DNA of 60,013 nucleotides from Tubiluchus corallicola (lineage: Eukaryota > Priapulida > Priapulimorpha > Priapulimorphida > Tubiluchidae). Numbering within the stretch: the stretch's first letter is position 1; the number at the start of each line of letters is the position of its first letter. A program made the translations under genes and the position numbers. The stretch is from positions 1-60,013 of the forward strand of contig JAQGDQ010001135.1 in NCBI GenBank assembly GCA_030141605.1, given 5' to 3'. The notes under the pieces are model-generated. The model worked only from the letters and a program-made list of their open reading frames with translations, searched no databases and was not told where the DNA came from. Positions 41,572-53,838 of the stretch are shown here, one piece after another.

Positions 41572-44500
41572 CTGAAACAAAATAAAGAACATTAGTGCTT
41601 GTGACTAAAGTCATAGATGTAGGAGCCACAGCTCTTATGCTGGTTATTCATCATTGATGTTAGTCATTCAATTTTAAACTATTTAATTCTTCTTAACTCC
41701 CAAATGCATAGGGCTAGAATCAATAAACTTAAAATGTAGGTCAAGGGACAAGTACACCATTAATAATCAATATACATTGAAGCTAATTAATTTTTTGCAT
41801 TATCAACATAGTATTACGGTCATGATTTATCAAAAAAATCTTAGAAATACTTTACGTAACATTATTCTTATCATTCGTTCTCCCTTTGTTTAAAAAAATT
41901 AAAAAAAAGTAATGATCTGAAAAGAATGCTGTCAACAAGTTCTGGTCAGTGGTCAGCTTGATTCTTATTGGTCAGAGCATTTCAAGAAGTGAGGAAGTGA
42001 GTCATTGCCCTGAGTTGATGTTTCCAAGAAGTGGATGCAGGTTTTTGGCTATTTCTAGGAAGTAAGCACATCTGGTCATTGCTGTATCCAGGAAATAGGG
42101 AAATGAACATATTTGGTCATTACTGTATCCAAGAAATAGGGAAATGAGCACATCTGGTCATTACTGTTTCTAACAAATAGGGAAATCAGCATGACTGGTC
42201 ATTACTGTTACCAGGAAGTAGGGAAATGAGCGCGACTGGTCATTACTGTATCCAGGACACACGGAAATGAGTACAGTGAGGCATTGCCTTGTAACAGTTT
42301 CTAAGAACTGCGTGCAGCTGGTCATTGCTCTTACTAGGAAGTCATTGCCCTGACGCAGCTGTTAACATTGATTCTAGGAAAAAGGGCAGCTGATGTCATT
42401 GACCATTAATTACAACAAGTGAGCTTAATATTACAACATTGTATAAGCACGGACTTAATGTTAAACAATTTGTTGAGCTTATTGATCACATGATGTGCAT
42501 AATTAATTACTTATTATAAAATAATTCAATCTCACTCTTTTTCTCTGCATTGAACTTAAATTAAGCTACAAAAATGAACAATTTTAAATGTAGGTGCCAG
42601 CACATGTCTAATTATTGGTAGTAGTACTTTCAATCATCAATCGCAAATGAAAATGTACGACACTCCGGTAACAGAAACAAAACTATTACATAACTAACAA
42701 CTTTTTTTGTTTTTTTGCAAGGTTAACTCTCTTAGGTCCTTAATCAATGCACTTACCATTATCCCCATCTCCAGATCCCCCACCACCATTTTTATCACCG
42801 CTTTCTTCTTTGTCACCTTCCTTTACAAATTTTATAGTTAAGCTGCCTTTTCTCTCTCCAACAACATTCCTAGCTGTACAAGTGTACGTCCCTCCATCAA
42901 CTAATTCCACATTTTTCTTCATAACTTTTTTGCCGGTGTTTCCACTTGACAAATTAGGACCACTCCACTGATAAGAAGGTTCTGGGTTCCCATTTGCATC
43001 ACAAATCAGCTCAAAGCCACTGCCAACTGTAATCTTAGTATCATCTCCATTAGGCAATTTCACGGTAACAGATGTAATATCTGTATCAAAAACGAATCTA
43101 ATAATATAGCAGGATGCAAAACAAGACAGAAGGAGAGATACAGGGAAAGAGGGTAAAGAGAAAGAGAGTCAAAGAAAAAAGAAAATCCTGGGCATCAAAA
43201 CTAAAAAATTGTGGATTTGCAACATCATTAACAATAATTTTGATTTGAATGTTACTTTTATTTATTGTTCAATTTTACTTCAATTTTTCAGTCTAAAAGA
43301 CCCAGACCCATCAAGGTCATTTGCAGCATGCTACATACACTTCTTCAATACACAGTGTTTAAAACGTGTTCCTAATGTGGTTGTTGTAACATGGACACTC
43401 TGTCTGAATATTTTACTCACATCTAGCAGTAAGATAGATTAATAAAAATTTAACTTACATTGTACATTTAGTGTCCTGTTAATAAACTGTTTTGACATTT
43501 TGTCATGTATAAAAACTTGACAGGTCAGCTGCTTTCCATTATCTTCAGGTTTAAATGAATAATCATCCATTGTGCTCACAACATTAGTAAAATTGGTGTT
43601 TAGGTCCAGCATAGTTTCTGAATGAGAGTTGACAGGAGCTGAACCTGCATGTAATATAAATTATAACCTGATGATAACAAGAAAATATGTGGCGTATAAA
43701 TAGGTCTTTGATTTAACGCACCTAACATACACTTAATATTTCCTTTATGTCAATGATAATCTATTTAAAAATATTCTAATATAGTTTAAGTAAGGGCTAC
43801 TGTAGTAGTGGTGGTGCTGGTGACAAGGCTATGATAAAAGCTGGCATGGCGTGTGTGTTGATGTAGGCAGTAACTTAGTCAGGTGGTGATGATGATGATG
43901 ATTATATTATATGATTAATTTATATCAAAACAGAATAAGTTACATAGATCATTAAAGTATATAATAATTAGAAAGATATTACCAATAAACCAACTTATGG
44001 TAATTAGAAAGATATTACCAATAAACCAACTTATGGTAATTAGAAAGATATTACCAATAAACCAACTTATGGTTGGCAGAACTTTGCAGTTGCTTATGGC
44101 TTCACATTTGAGCTGATTAGAGATGTCTTCTACTTCAACTGTAATCGAGGGTTTCACATGTGGCACATCATTCAGCAGCATACTGATAGTTGCTGGAACT
44201 ATTATAATTACGACTTTAAATTAGTTCATAAACAAAAATTTCAAATATTTCCTAGTAACACGTCAGAGATAACGTTTCTACACAAAAATTACATTATATT
44301 ATATACAATAAGTCAGATATGAATGAATTAATTAAGCAACAATTAAGTGAATAAATAATGAAAACTAAATCAGACTAATTCTGTTTTTTGCAGCTGTTTC
44401 AGTTGCCCATGTGAATTCTGTCCATTTTCCATGATCACAAAAGATCAGAGGCCCTGAAGGAAATACTCAGCAAAAGTATTAAAAGTAACTAAGAATGACT

Positions 44501-45949
44501 TACCAACAACAGTAACTTTTCCTTCACGTGAGTTTTCACTTGATCCTTGAAATGGCCTATACTTGCAGTAATAGGAACCATCCCGTTGATTTACATTTAT
44601 ATTCAGAACATTTATACTCCAGTCTCCACTGGTAGGAGCATCAATGTCAAGATACGTGAAGTTTACACCATCTATGTCTTGCGAATCACCATTACGAAAC
44701 CAGGTAACACCGTGACCATTGTGGACATAATCGCTCTCTATCACACATGTTAGCACAACATCATCTCCAGGAAGAGCAACAACATCCTCGGGTTCTTGTT
44801 CAAAAGGTGTTGCTTGCGTTTCATCCTGCACACCTGCAAATCAAGCGTTTAACCAAGTAATCACAGGTTTGGAAATTTTAACTTATATGTATTGAAGCTC
44901 ATGTTGACATCAAGTCTCAAGGTGACAAATGTGATTAAGTTAGAGACAGTCACACCTAAGATAAGGTAAGTGACTAAGGCAAGGTTCACCTAATGCCTGT
45001 ATTTAATCTACTAGGAACATTTCTGTGGAAATATGAATTATATAACAGGACTTTTCGTTATACAAAGGAAATAAACCAGCTAACAATGTTTCTGACCCGT
45101 CAGAAACTGAACATTTTGCAAACAATAGTTGTAAAATTCAGCTTTAAAAATCAAGAGATGGCATCCTTTTTTAAAAATGCTCTTTTCTTTTATTGAATTG
45201 CTTGAATACATGGAAAGTGTATTTCACAATGAAGCCTCAGCATTTAGTTTTTCAGCCCATCACCCACGGGTCAAAGGTCAAAAATCTTGCCATAACTTAC
45301 GTCATTCAGTTTGTCTCATTGAGGGCCTTTCATTTGATAAACAACAACCTGCTTTTGGTAGACCCTGGAAGACATTTGTCCCCTATTTTGCCCCTAACTG
45401 GGTCAGAGGTTGACGATTCACACTGTAATCAATAACATTCGATTCTATTCATCAAGACCTTTCATTTGATATGCTATATGGTAGTATTCGTAGACACTCG
45501 ATGCATTTCTGTTAACGACCCCCATTTTTCGGTTTTTGCCCCCTAGTGGAAAATTTTTTACCCCTCCAAATCGCCCATATTTTGCCATATCCAACAACTT
45601 GGCTCCACTTAACCACATGCCAAATATTGTCGCCCTAGCTCAAAAACGATGGATCCTAAAGAAAAATAAACGAAGACTCGACCACTCCGTGACCTTTGAC
45701 CCAGCGACTCAGGTCACGTGTATACGCATATAACTTTTACCAGAGAGTGTAACCTGTGAGTTTTGTGTCCCTAGCGCTCAGCATGTAAAAGGTCACAAAT
45801 TGGGGGACCCCAAATTTTGCATATTGGCCCCTCACTCGGGCATTTAAAGCATGTGAGCTTAAGATATTATGAAATGTTTTTTTAATGTTTTACTTACAAG
45901 TAACGAATATGAAAAGACTCAAATACAGCAGTGTATCGTATGACCTCAT
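41489..45949 (-). CDS. Gene B: GPI-like three-Ig-domain surface protein
   Basis: Six exons: 45949-45898, 44833-44504, 44192-44055, 43644-43459, 43080-42757, 41571-41489. They join in phase 1 to 1113 bases, 370 residues plus stop. Signal peptide 1-17; V-type Ig1 18-127 (LTCVIES ... RDGSYYCKYR, Trp in VTWFRN); C2-like Ig2 128-235 split by an intron (LKCEA ... ISWFIG ... LTCQVF); Ig3 236-320 (LICDANG, YQWSG, GGTYTCTARN); linker KEGDKEESGDKNGGGGSGDG; C-terminal KFLFGHVVILTVIVYFVR. No cytoplasmic tail, so GPI anchoring is likely. Predicted cell-surface recognition or adhesion protein. Gene A is its tandemly expanded paralogue; homology extends from about 40732 to 46150. The exon 3 donor is triplicated. 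Function and partner unknown. Confidence 0.85.
42056..42260. repeat. 41-bp minisatellite, short form in gene B
   Basis: About five degenerate units around GGAAATGAGCACATCTGGTC, orthologous in position to the expanded array in gene A. Confidence 0.85.
42757..43080 (-). CDS. Gene B Ig3 and linker
   Basis: VKLPNGDDTKITVGSGFELI, then CDANGNPEPSYQWSG, DGGTYTCTARNVVGERKGSL and an acidic/glycine linker. This exon is the intact counterpart of the truncated gene A exon at 28366. Confidence 0.9.
43459..43644 (-). CDS. Gene B Ig2b
   Basis: ETMLDLNTNFTNVVSTMDDY, then PEDNGKQLTCQVFIHDK and INRTLNVQ. Acceptor GCATGCAG, donor GTAAGT. Confidence 0.88.
43983..44060. repeat. 36-bp triplication spanning a splice donor
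   Basis: Three exact copies of a 36-base unit holding CCAATAAACCAACTTATGGT and TAATTAGAAAGATATTA. On the minus strand each carries ATTAGTTGG-like coding sequence plus the donor ATTG/GTAATA. Gene A has single copies. Confidence 0.95.
44055..44192 (-). CDS. Gene B Ig2a (first of three possible donors)
   Basis: MLLNDVPHVKPSITVEVEDI, then SNQLKCEAISNCKVLPTISW and FIG. The exon end at 44055 is chosen to match gene A. Copies of the same donor at 44019 and 43983 would lengthen the exon by 12 or 24 codons in frame. Confidence 0.85.
44504..44833 (-). CDS. Gene B Ig1 (V-type)
   Basis: FEQEPEDVVALPGDDVVLTC, then VTWFRNGDSQDIDG, APTSGDWSINVLNINVNQRD and GSYYCKYR. Framework positions match gene A Ig1 while the loops differ. 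Confidence 0.9.
44834..45897. other. Gene B intron 1, possible unclassified repeat
   Basis: 45240-45850 is more GC-rich than its surroundings and has repeat-like phrases (CATTTGAT, CCCCTA, GGTCAAAGGTC). It may be a mobile element, but no termini or second copy are visible here. Confidence 0.35.
45898..45949 (-). CDS. Gene B exon 1, signal peptide
   Basis: MRSYDTLLYLSLFIFVT plus one base. Donor GTAAGT. No other in-frame ATG competes. Confidence 0.85.
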
Positions 45950-46159
45950 TTTGCTGATTCAAGCAGGTTTTCTAATATCTCTTTAAGATGACAAGCCCAG
46001 TGATTGCTAAAAATAAAAATAAGACTCTGTGATTGGAACATTGTAATTATCTTCTAAGATGCTTTGGAAGACCACACCCTTTGGAAGACCTCAATGTGAA
46101 GTTGAAGATTAGCCTGGTCTCCATCAGATTGCAGCAAGGTCACCTGGGTCTTAGTAACA

Positions 46160-47964
46160 GTAACACATTCTGATGCTGTAGTAGGAGTAGCGTAAAATGT
46201 AGCAGAGAACACGAACTCTGAAGGTGTAGATGATTCTGATGCTGCAGTAGGAGTAGCGTAAAATGTAGTAGAGAACACGAACTCTGAAGGTGTAGATGAT
46301 TCTGATGCTGCAGAAAACACAAACTCTGAAGGTGCAGAAGATTCTGATGCTGCAGAGAACACAAACTCTGAACGTGTAGAAGATTCTGATGCTGCAGAGA
46401 ACACAAACTCTGAAGGTGTAGAAGATTCTGATGCTGCAGAGAACACAAACTCTGAAGGTGTAGATGATTCTGATGCTGCAGAGAACACAAACTCTGAAGG
46501 TGTAGAAGATTCTGATGCTGCAGTAGGAGTAGCGTAAAATGTAGCAGAGAACACTAAGTCTGAAGGTGTAGAAGATTCTGATGCTGCAGAGAACACAAAC
46601 TCTGAAGGTGTAGATGATTCTGATGCTGCAGAGAACACAAACTCTGAAGGTGTAGATGATTCTGATGCTGCAGAGAACACAAACTCTGAAGGTGTAGATG
46701 ATTCTGATGCTGCAGAAAACAAACTCTGAAGGTGTAGAAGATTCTGATGCTGCAGTAGGAGTAGCGTAAAATGTAGCAGAGAACACTAAGTCTGAAGGTG
46801 TAGAAGATTCTGATGCTGCAGAGAACACAAACTCTGAAGGTGTAGATGATTCTGATGCTGCAGAAAAGACAAACTCTGAATGTGTAGAAGATTCTGGTGC
46901 TGCAGAGAACACAAACTCTGAAGGTGTAGAAGATTCTGATGCTGCAGTAGGAGTAGCGTAAAATGTAGCAGAGAACACAAACTCTGAAGGTGTAGAAGAT
47001 TCTGATGCTGCAGAAAACACAAACTCTGAAGGTGTAGAAGATTCTGATGCTGCAGAGAACACAAACTCTGAACGTGTAGAAAATTCTGATGCTGCAGAGA
47101 ACAAAAACTCTGAACGTGTAGAAAATTCTGATGCTGCAGAGAACAAAAACTCTGAAGGTGTAGAAGATTCTGATGCTGCAGAGAACACAAACTCTGGAGG
47201 TGTAGAAGATTCTGATGCTGCAGAGAACACAAACTCTGAAGGTGTAGAAGATTCTGATGCTACAGAGAACACAAACTCTGAAGGTGTAGAAGATTCTGAT
47301 GCTGCAGAGAACACCAACTCTGAAGGTGTAGAAGATTCAGATGCTGCAGAGAACAGAAACTCTGAAGGTGTAGAAGATTCTGATGCTGCAGAGAACACAA
47401 ACTCTGAAGGTGTAGAAGATTCAGATGCTGCAGAAAACACAAACTCTGAAGGTGTAGAAGATTCTGATGCTGCAGAGAACACAAACTCTGAAGGTGTAGA
47501 AGATTCAGATGCTGCAGAGAACACAAACTCTGAAGGTGTAGAAGATTCTGATGCGGTAGCAGGAGTAGCATAAAATGCAGCAGAGAACACAAAATCTGGA
47601 GGTGTAGAAGATTGTGATGCGGTAGCAGGAGTAGCATAAAATGTAGCAGAGAACACAAAATCTGGAGGTGTAGAAGATTCTGACGTTGCAGAGAACACAA
47701 ACTCTGAAGGTTTAGAAGATTCTGACACTGCAGAGAATATAAAGTCTGAAGGTGTGGAAGATTCTGATGCGGCAGCAGGAGTAGCATAAAATGTAGCAGA
47801 GAACACAAACTCTGGAGATGTAGAAGATTCTGAGGCTGCAGAGAACACAAACTCTGAAGGTGTAGAAGATTCTAATGCTGTAGTAGGAGTAGCGTAAAAT
47901 GTAGCAGAGAACACAAACTCTGAAGGTGTAGAAGATTCTGACGCTGCAGTAGGAGTAGCGTAAA
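46160..47964. repeat. 42-bp minisatellite upstream of gene B
   Basis: About 40 units of GAAGATTCTGATGCTGCAGA plus GAACACAAACTCTGAAGGTGTA. Some carry a 27-30-bp insert (GTAGGAGTAGCGTAAAATGT). All three minus-strand frames stay open for long stretches, and one gives a 608-codon Ser/Thr-rich ORF (46151-47977). Its start lies in LINE endonuclease sequence, so I treat it as repeat read-through. Confidence 0.93.
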
Positions 47965-48475
47965 AGATATTCTCCATTGCTGTTTAGGTCACCTTTCCCA
48001 AATTTGCCAATATTGTCTGGATAATAGTTGTACCCTGAACCAGTTTTTGCATTAAAATCACCTGCTACTAATAGAAAATCATAATCGATGATCGCTTTCT
48101 ATCTGTATGATACTGTCTAAGTCAATGTAGAACTTTTTACGTACCGCAGATTTTTCTCACTTACTGATAATAGAATATTGCTTGTTATCGATCTTTACTT
48201 TAATCATACAAATCCTTTCAGTCAACTCTTGAAATCTGGATGTAAACACCTGTTCGACAATGATCCCCACACCAACCCATTCTTACTGTTAATGATACCA
48301 CCATAACAGACATCATAACTTTTCCCAGTTTTTGATTTAAGAGTAATTATTCGGCTTTCAGTTAAATGTGTTTCTTGTACTGACAGTACATCTAATTGAC
48401 AACATTCCTTATCATCAGCTAAATGACTTTGTGTTCAATATCAGATTTAAGTCCTCCACTAATTGAAGGTTCCAA
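47965..48475 (-). pseudogene. LINE endonuclease-domain fragment
   Basis: The minus strand reads, with shifts, VGTFN, LDVLSVQETHLTES, SYDVCYGGIINSKNG, VKIDNKQYSII, LLVAGDFNAKTGSGYN and NIGKFGKGDLNSNGEYLL. This is the AP-endonuclease domain of a non-LTR retrotransposon (QE.H, GDFNA). Frameshifts and a stop break it. Its left end runs straight into the 42-bp minisatellite. Confidence 0.82.
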
Positions 48476-49495
48476 CTCTTAGATGTTCCTTACGCCACGC
48501 ATTATTACAGATAGAATGAAAAGTAAAATACGCCAACAAACTTAAATATAGACATTCGTTGCTAGAAGACGTTATTTTCCAACGAGTTGTTGCGCGTCAC
48601 CGACAACAGCCATCTTCCACTGTCATCTGTAACTTCCATTTTCACGTCAAGCAATAAGGGAAATCCGCACTTCTGAAAGATGCTTTGGAAAAAACTTTAA
48701 ACAGATTCATCTACCACGATGAGGACGATTGAGGTTTGGCTAGCCATGACCAGATTCTGTAATGGTGCTCACTTTGGAACAACGTACTGCTGATCTTGCC
48801 AACTGTCACAAAATTGTGAAAGAACACTCGGTTTTGCAAGAGCAAGATTTCTTGTAAGGCATGCAAAAAACTATGAGGCCATTATTCCATTCGTTCACAT
48901 TTTTTTGCTTCAATGGTTAAGCAGGTATGGGTGCGCTACAGCTAATACCGGCTGAATTTTAATGTACCATCTATCAATAAATTTAAAATCAGTATGAAAA
49001 GGAGTATGCGTTGAACGCTAGGTCCTAATTTCTTTGTAAAGAAAACTGAATGAGTGATGGTATCTAGGCAATAATTTCATAGCAAAATTTGTGTCACATG
49101 CTGCAGGATTACAGTTTTTAAGCTGGTAAATTTATTACTGCACTACCTTGCACTCTAACAATTAGGCATTGATATAAAATCAATTTTCCACAGATTTTGC
49201 CTATTTTATAGATCAATTTTAGCGATCTATTCCCTTATCAGTTCGATATCATCCACTCTTCCAATCTTACTTTCCACGCATTTTGTAAATTTCACAGGAG
49301 CGTATTAAGCACCCCGTTTTGAAGTGCGTATCCTTTGATATGAAACGCGCATTTTATAACACACCACAGGCAGTTACTCTGTCAGGTTGTTACGTAAACG
49401 CCACTTAATGAACAAGAAGAAAGTATCACATCACGTGTAGTTGCACAGCCAACTTAGGGATAAGTGACAATTTAATTTAATTTATTAGGCTAACA
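48476..49495. other. Intergenic, no feature recognised
   Basis: No gene, repeat array or element ends that I can support. Confidence 0.5.
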
Positions 49496-49915
49496 CAGGG
49501 GTGTGCAAATTATTTGACTAGCAGAGACACATTGAACTTTGCCGCAATTCCTGCGGGCCACAGGCAGTTTGATCAAGGAGCCAAGTACAGTAGGACCTAA
49601 TAACGATTTTTCTGCATCTGATCTGTCACATCATTACTACTGCACTACTACACTCAAGGAACTATTTTAGAAGTTACTAAAATTTATATTAAAAACCATA
49701 TATTTCGTCATGTCCGACAGTGACATTAAGTGACAACGGTCTTGTAAAGGTTAATGCCATCCGATCTAGAGGAAAAAACTACCCACACTATATTTGCGAC
49801 ATTGGTGCAGAATTCAGCTGGATCCCGTGGGCCGCACTTTCATTACGTTGACAAACCTCTTCACAAGCCACACAAGATCTCAAGTGGCCCGCGGGCCGCA
49901 GTTTGCACACCCCTG
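49496..49915 (-). mobile_element. hAT-like nonautonomous element, copy c (shorter)
   Basis: 420 bases in inverse orientation to copies a and b, with the same CAGGGGTGTGCAAATT ends and a perfect 8-bp target duplication GGCTAACA. About 60 bases shorter and more diverged. Confidence 0.93.
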
Positions 49916-51219
49916 GGCTAACAATTAACGTTCACAAATACATTACAATTATTATGCATTACATATTTACAAAATATTAATAACAAAGTTACAACATCCT
50001 AATTTGATGTATCGTATGCAAGTATAATGTTGTATGTATAGACAAGAACCGGGTAGTACACCACAAGTAATTGCACATTATTGGGCTTCAAATGCAAATG
50101 ACTGCAGAAATTTGCAGGGCAGAGCTATTAGGATAGAGCATGTCAAAATCTTGATACACCCTTTCTATTTTACACATCAATTTTAGCGTCTTTTTCCATT
50201 ATCACTGCATGTTTTGATTTTCCAAGCATTCAGTATTTCGTTTCTGTACAGCTGTTCTTCCATTACGTCAAGTATCTACCTTCCCTTCTACTCCAACTCT
50301 GGTTAAAATTTTTGTCAAAGTTAGATCAAGCTAACAGTGTGTGTAAGAATGATAATAGGGCCATATATGACATTTTTACCAACTGTTTTATATAATACAG
50401 TTAAGTAACACAAATTACCGTTCATAATTTACTTCTTGACGTAATTATATACTTTCACAGCTTGTCGTGTTGAAGTTGTCATGATGTAGTGTAAATATGA
50501 TATTATATTATAGTGTTAGTGGAAGCAAGTAATACTATGCTCGAAGTTTATAGTTAATTATATCTGGTGAAGTTGGCCTGCGAAATTTGGCCCACAAGCT
50601 TTGCATAAGCCTATCTTTTGTGTGCTTTGTATGTTAGCCATCAGTGATCATGCAAACTGCTAAATCACCATTTTTTGGGAAACATCTTGCACTAAGATTT
50701 TATTAGTGTATAAACTATGCCAGCTGCATCACTGTGTTATAGTATAACAATATTAAAAACCAGATGCAGGTACTTGTTCAAAAGATTTAGGTGCATCCAT
50801 TGCCTCCACGAAACACTGAACTGCTTTCTCTGTGTTTTGCTGTTTGTTGCTATTTTATAAGTTAACTTATATAATAGTGTAGGCTTTTTGGCACATTTTG
50901 TGGAGGTCTATTATTGGTCATAAGCTGCTTAATCTTTTTTTATACAGTTTGTAAAACATATTGTCATATCAGTCCTAATACCCTCATACTAAATTATGTT
51001 GTTGCATGTCCTGTATTTAGTGCAAAAGGTGATAAATAAATGACTTACTAATGAACACAGTCTCTCACTCTGCCATCTTGTGCTCATATTTCCCATCTTA
51101 AAAAATGTCCCACAGACATCTATAACTTGTGATATGTGCAAATACTTTCATAACCTAGGTTACACTGAGCATTACCACTAATAAACAAAAGCTTAGTTAG
51201 CGCTTGCTTTGTTCTAGGA
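49916..51219. other. Intergenic, no feature recognised
   Basis: AT-rich. A short GCCTGCGAAATTTGGCCCAC segment near 50576 recalls transposon interiors, but no ends were found. Confidence 0.45.
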
Positions 51220-51704
51220 CAGGGGTGTGCAAATTGTCTGACTAGCCGGGCCACATTAAACTTTCCCCGCAATTCCTGCGGGCCACAGGCAGTTTGATCA
51301 AGGAGCCAAGTACAGAAAGGGCTAATAATGATTTTTTTTGCATCCGACCTGCGTACATCATTACTACTACACTCAAGAAACTATTTTAGAAGTTATTAAA
51401 ATTTATATTACAAACCAAATATTTCTACTTTCAGGACAGATAGTGGTAATTTCATTACAATGCATATTAGTAATGTGTATCACACAGACTGTGTAGTACA
51501 GTGACATTAAGCTACAACCGTCTTGTAACGGTTAATGGCATCCGATCTAGTAGAAAAAAACTACCCGCACTATCTTTGGGATCGTGGCACGGACTTCAGC
51601 TGGATACACTCAATTAATCGCCCGGGCCGCACTTTCATTAGGTTGACAAATCTCTTCGCGGGCCACACAAATTCACTCGGCGGGCCGCAATTTGCACACC
51701 CCTG
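51220..51704 (-). mobile_element. hAT-like nonautonomous element, copy d
   Basis: 485 bases, inverse orientation to a and b, ends CAGGGGTGTGCAAATT and AATTTGCACACCCCTG, perfect 8-bp target duplication TTCTAGGA. Confidence 0.96.
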
Positions 51705-52800
51705 TTCTAGGAGATGATTTGATGATGGACATTTATTTCCGAATAGCACAACAATAAAAACAATGGTTTAATCAAAAAAGTACTTATTATTAAAATGTTA
51801 ATAAATTTTTATTTTAAATGTTTCAAAGCAGCCATATTTACTCAGACAACAGAAAAACTTAGCAATTATTCTTTTAAAAGAACATAAAAATAATTATCTA
51901 CAACAAATAAAATGAGCATAATTCTATTACTGCGATTCTAAGAAAATTATCATACACAGTGATAACTTTCCTAGCAAAAATTTGTAGGTTCATTTCTCGT
52001 TTTAACTATTAAATTACGGGCCTCACTTTCTTGATTTAAACAACGGCTATGTACGGCTGTTATATACAGGACAACATAAAAGTCCAATTCTCAATGAAGG
52101 TGTAGGCTGCACAAGGTTTCTGGTGTTGCCTAGCTAGTCAGTCAATGATTTACATACTAAACCAAGTAACGTACTTCATTTTCTCAACAAACTGAAAGCA
52201 TTAAAATGATAAGTTTAGAATGACAACTTGACACTTTTACTTACTGCACAGACACAAATGACTACGGCACAACGATAATTTGAAATAACAATCTCCTTGC
52301 AAATTTACAGCATCTTTCAGGATAACTTTCGCATAGATTTTTTAAATGTCACCTGTGTAACTTATGGCTCTATGATGGGCAATGGTGGCTGAAATGATCA
52401 TTATCCCTACATCTGAACATACACATACTTTATACTAGGCTAAGATATGTCTATTCTTCATGGTAATAGGCAAACTATTTGTCACTAAAATGGTATTAAT
52501 TCAGTTATATTATACAAGCTCTACTATAAGATACTGTAGTTTCATGTGATCAATAGTTAAGAATTATTGATTGAAAAACAGCTGCACAAATATATCAATT
52601 AAGCACAATAATAAAAATTTATACAATATTTTTACAACTTAATAACATAGTTACAGTAAAAAATTTATTCAAACTGATTATTAATAAAAAACGCTGATGA
52701 CAGTATATGATTCGACTATATGAATGTACGAAAACTGTTACAGTTACATCAACAACACCGGAAAATTCTCTATTATTTAATTTCACTACGAAAAACATTA
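51705..52800. other. Intergenic or distal 3' region of the ITIM-tail gene
   Basis: AT-rich, no coding signal. Several TTTATT hexamers (AATAAA on minus, for example near 52668) could serve as polyadenylation signals for the gene ending at 53695, but none is clearly better than the others. Confidence 0.4.
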
Positions 52801-52802
52801 GT

Positions 52803-53215
52803 GCTTTATGCTTTCCACTTATGAGGGAAAGAGAAGCATTAATGTTTTATGCTTTTCACTTATGAGGGAAAGAGAAGCATTAAGTTTTCATGCTTTCCAC
52901 TTATGAGGGAAAGAGAAATATTAATGGTTTTATGCTTTGCACTTAAGAGGGAAAGAGAAGCATTAATGCTTTCATGTTTTCCACTTATGAGGGAAAGAGA
53001 AGCATTAATGCTTTCACGTTTTCCACTTATGAGGGAAACAGAAGCATTAAGTTTTTATGCTTTCCACTTATGAGGGAAACAGGAGCATTAATGCTTTTAT
53101 GCTTTCCACTTGAGGGAAACAGAAGCATTAATGCTTTTATGCTTTTCACTTGAGGGAAACAGAAGCATTAATGCTTTGCACTTATGAGGGAAACAGAAGC
53201 ATTAACATTTTTGCA
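52803..53215. repeat. About 43-bp minisatellite in the 3' flank of the ITIM-tail gene
   Basis: About ten variable units of CTTTCCACTTATGAGGGAAA plus GAGAAGCATTAATG and TTTTATG. Confidence 0.92.
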
Positions 53216-53694
53216 CTGGTAAATAAAACACTTCTTAAATTTTTTACAAATACAAGTGGTTGTTTAAGAACACCATAATGAATGATAGATAATGAAGGCA
53301 TAAAACAATTTGTATTTTGCAACATCAACATTTCAGTTTTTCACTCTTCATCACACATAATTCATTGCACAATAAAATACAAAGCTGCAATTATACAATA
53401 GATAATCTTTACAGAATACTGTCATATAGGTCAATAAAATAATATAGCTAGAGAAATCAGCTTTGATTAATAATGTGTAAAATTCACAGACGATAACACA
53501 GATTTACACGGAATGTGCCGATTACGGAAAGATATTCGACAATAGTTAACGACAAAGCCGCAAACTCATCTGCTAATGTCAACAAAACATTTACAGACAC
53601 AAAAATTTTATGACTATTAAGCATCGTGTTAAAAAATAAGGTACTCTGAAAAATGGACGAATGCTGATACCCTAGCTACTGGAGACGACCACTG

Positions 53695-53838
53695 CTAGAC
53701 TCTCACGCTGGGCTTTATTTGTGAATAGACCGTAGATTCGTCGTTTCTAGGCGGTAATCCGGACTGTCCGGTTTTGATTAAATCTAGATCCGCATACGTC
53801 AAGCCTTCCACGTTGTTTGGATTCGGAGCGGGACGCGT
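53695..53838 (-). CDS. ITIM-tail gene, last exon
   Basis: Codes TRPAPNPNNVEGLTYADLDL, then IKTGQSGLPPRNDESTVYSQ and IKPSVRV, stop. Codon use is more GC-rich than the surroundings, as expected of a constrained exon. Confidence 0.82.
   Translation of the reverse strand, partial: TRPAPNPNNVEGLTYADLDLIKTGQSGLPPRNDESTVYSQIKPSVRV

Noticed and set aside
45177-45733. Overlapping plus-strand ORFs in gene B intron 1
   Set aside because: Short, with mutually incompatible frames and no domains. The GC-rich segment looks more like an old repeat.
46151-47977. 608-codon Ser/Thr-rich ORF on the minus strand as a mucin-like protein gene
   Set aside because: All three minus frames are open over long parts of the 42-bp array, the start codon lies within LINE endonuclease sequence, the unit inserts shift the frame, and no signal peptide is present.
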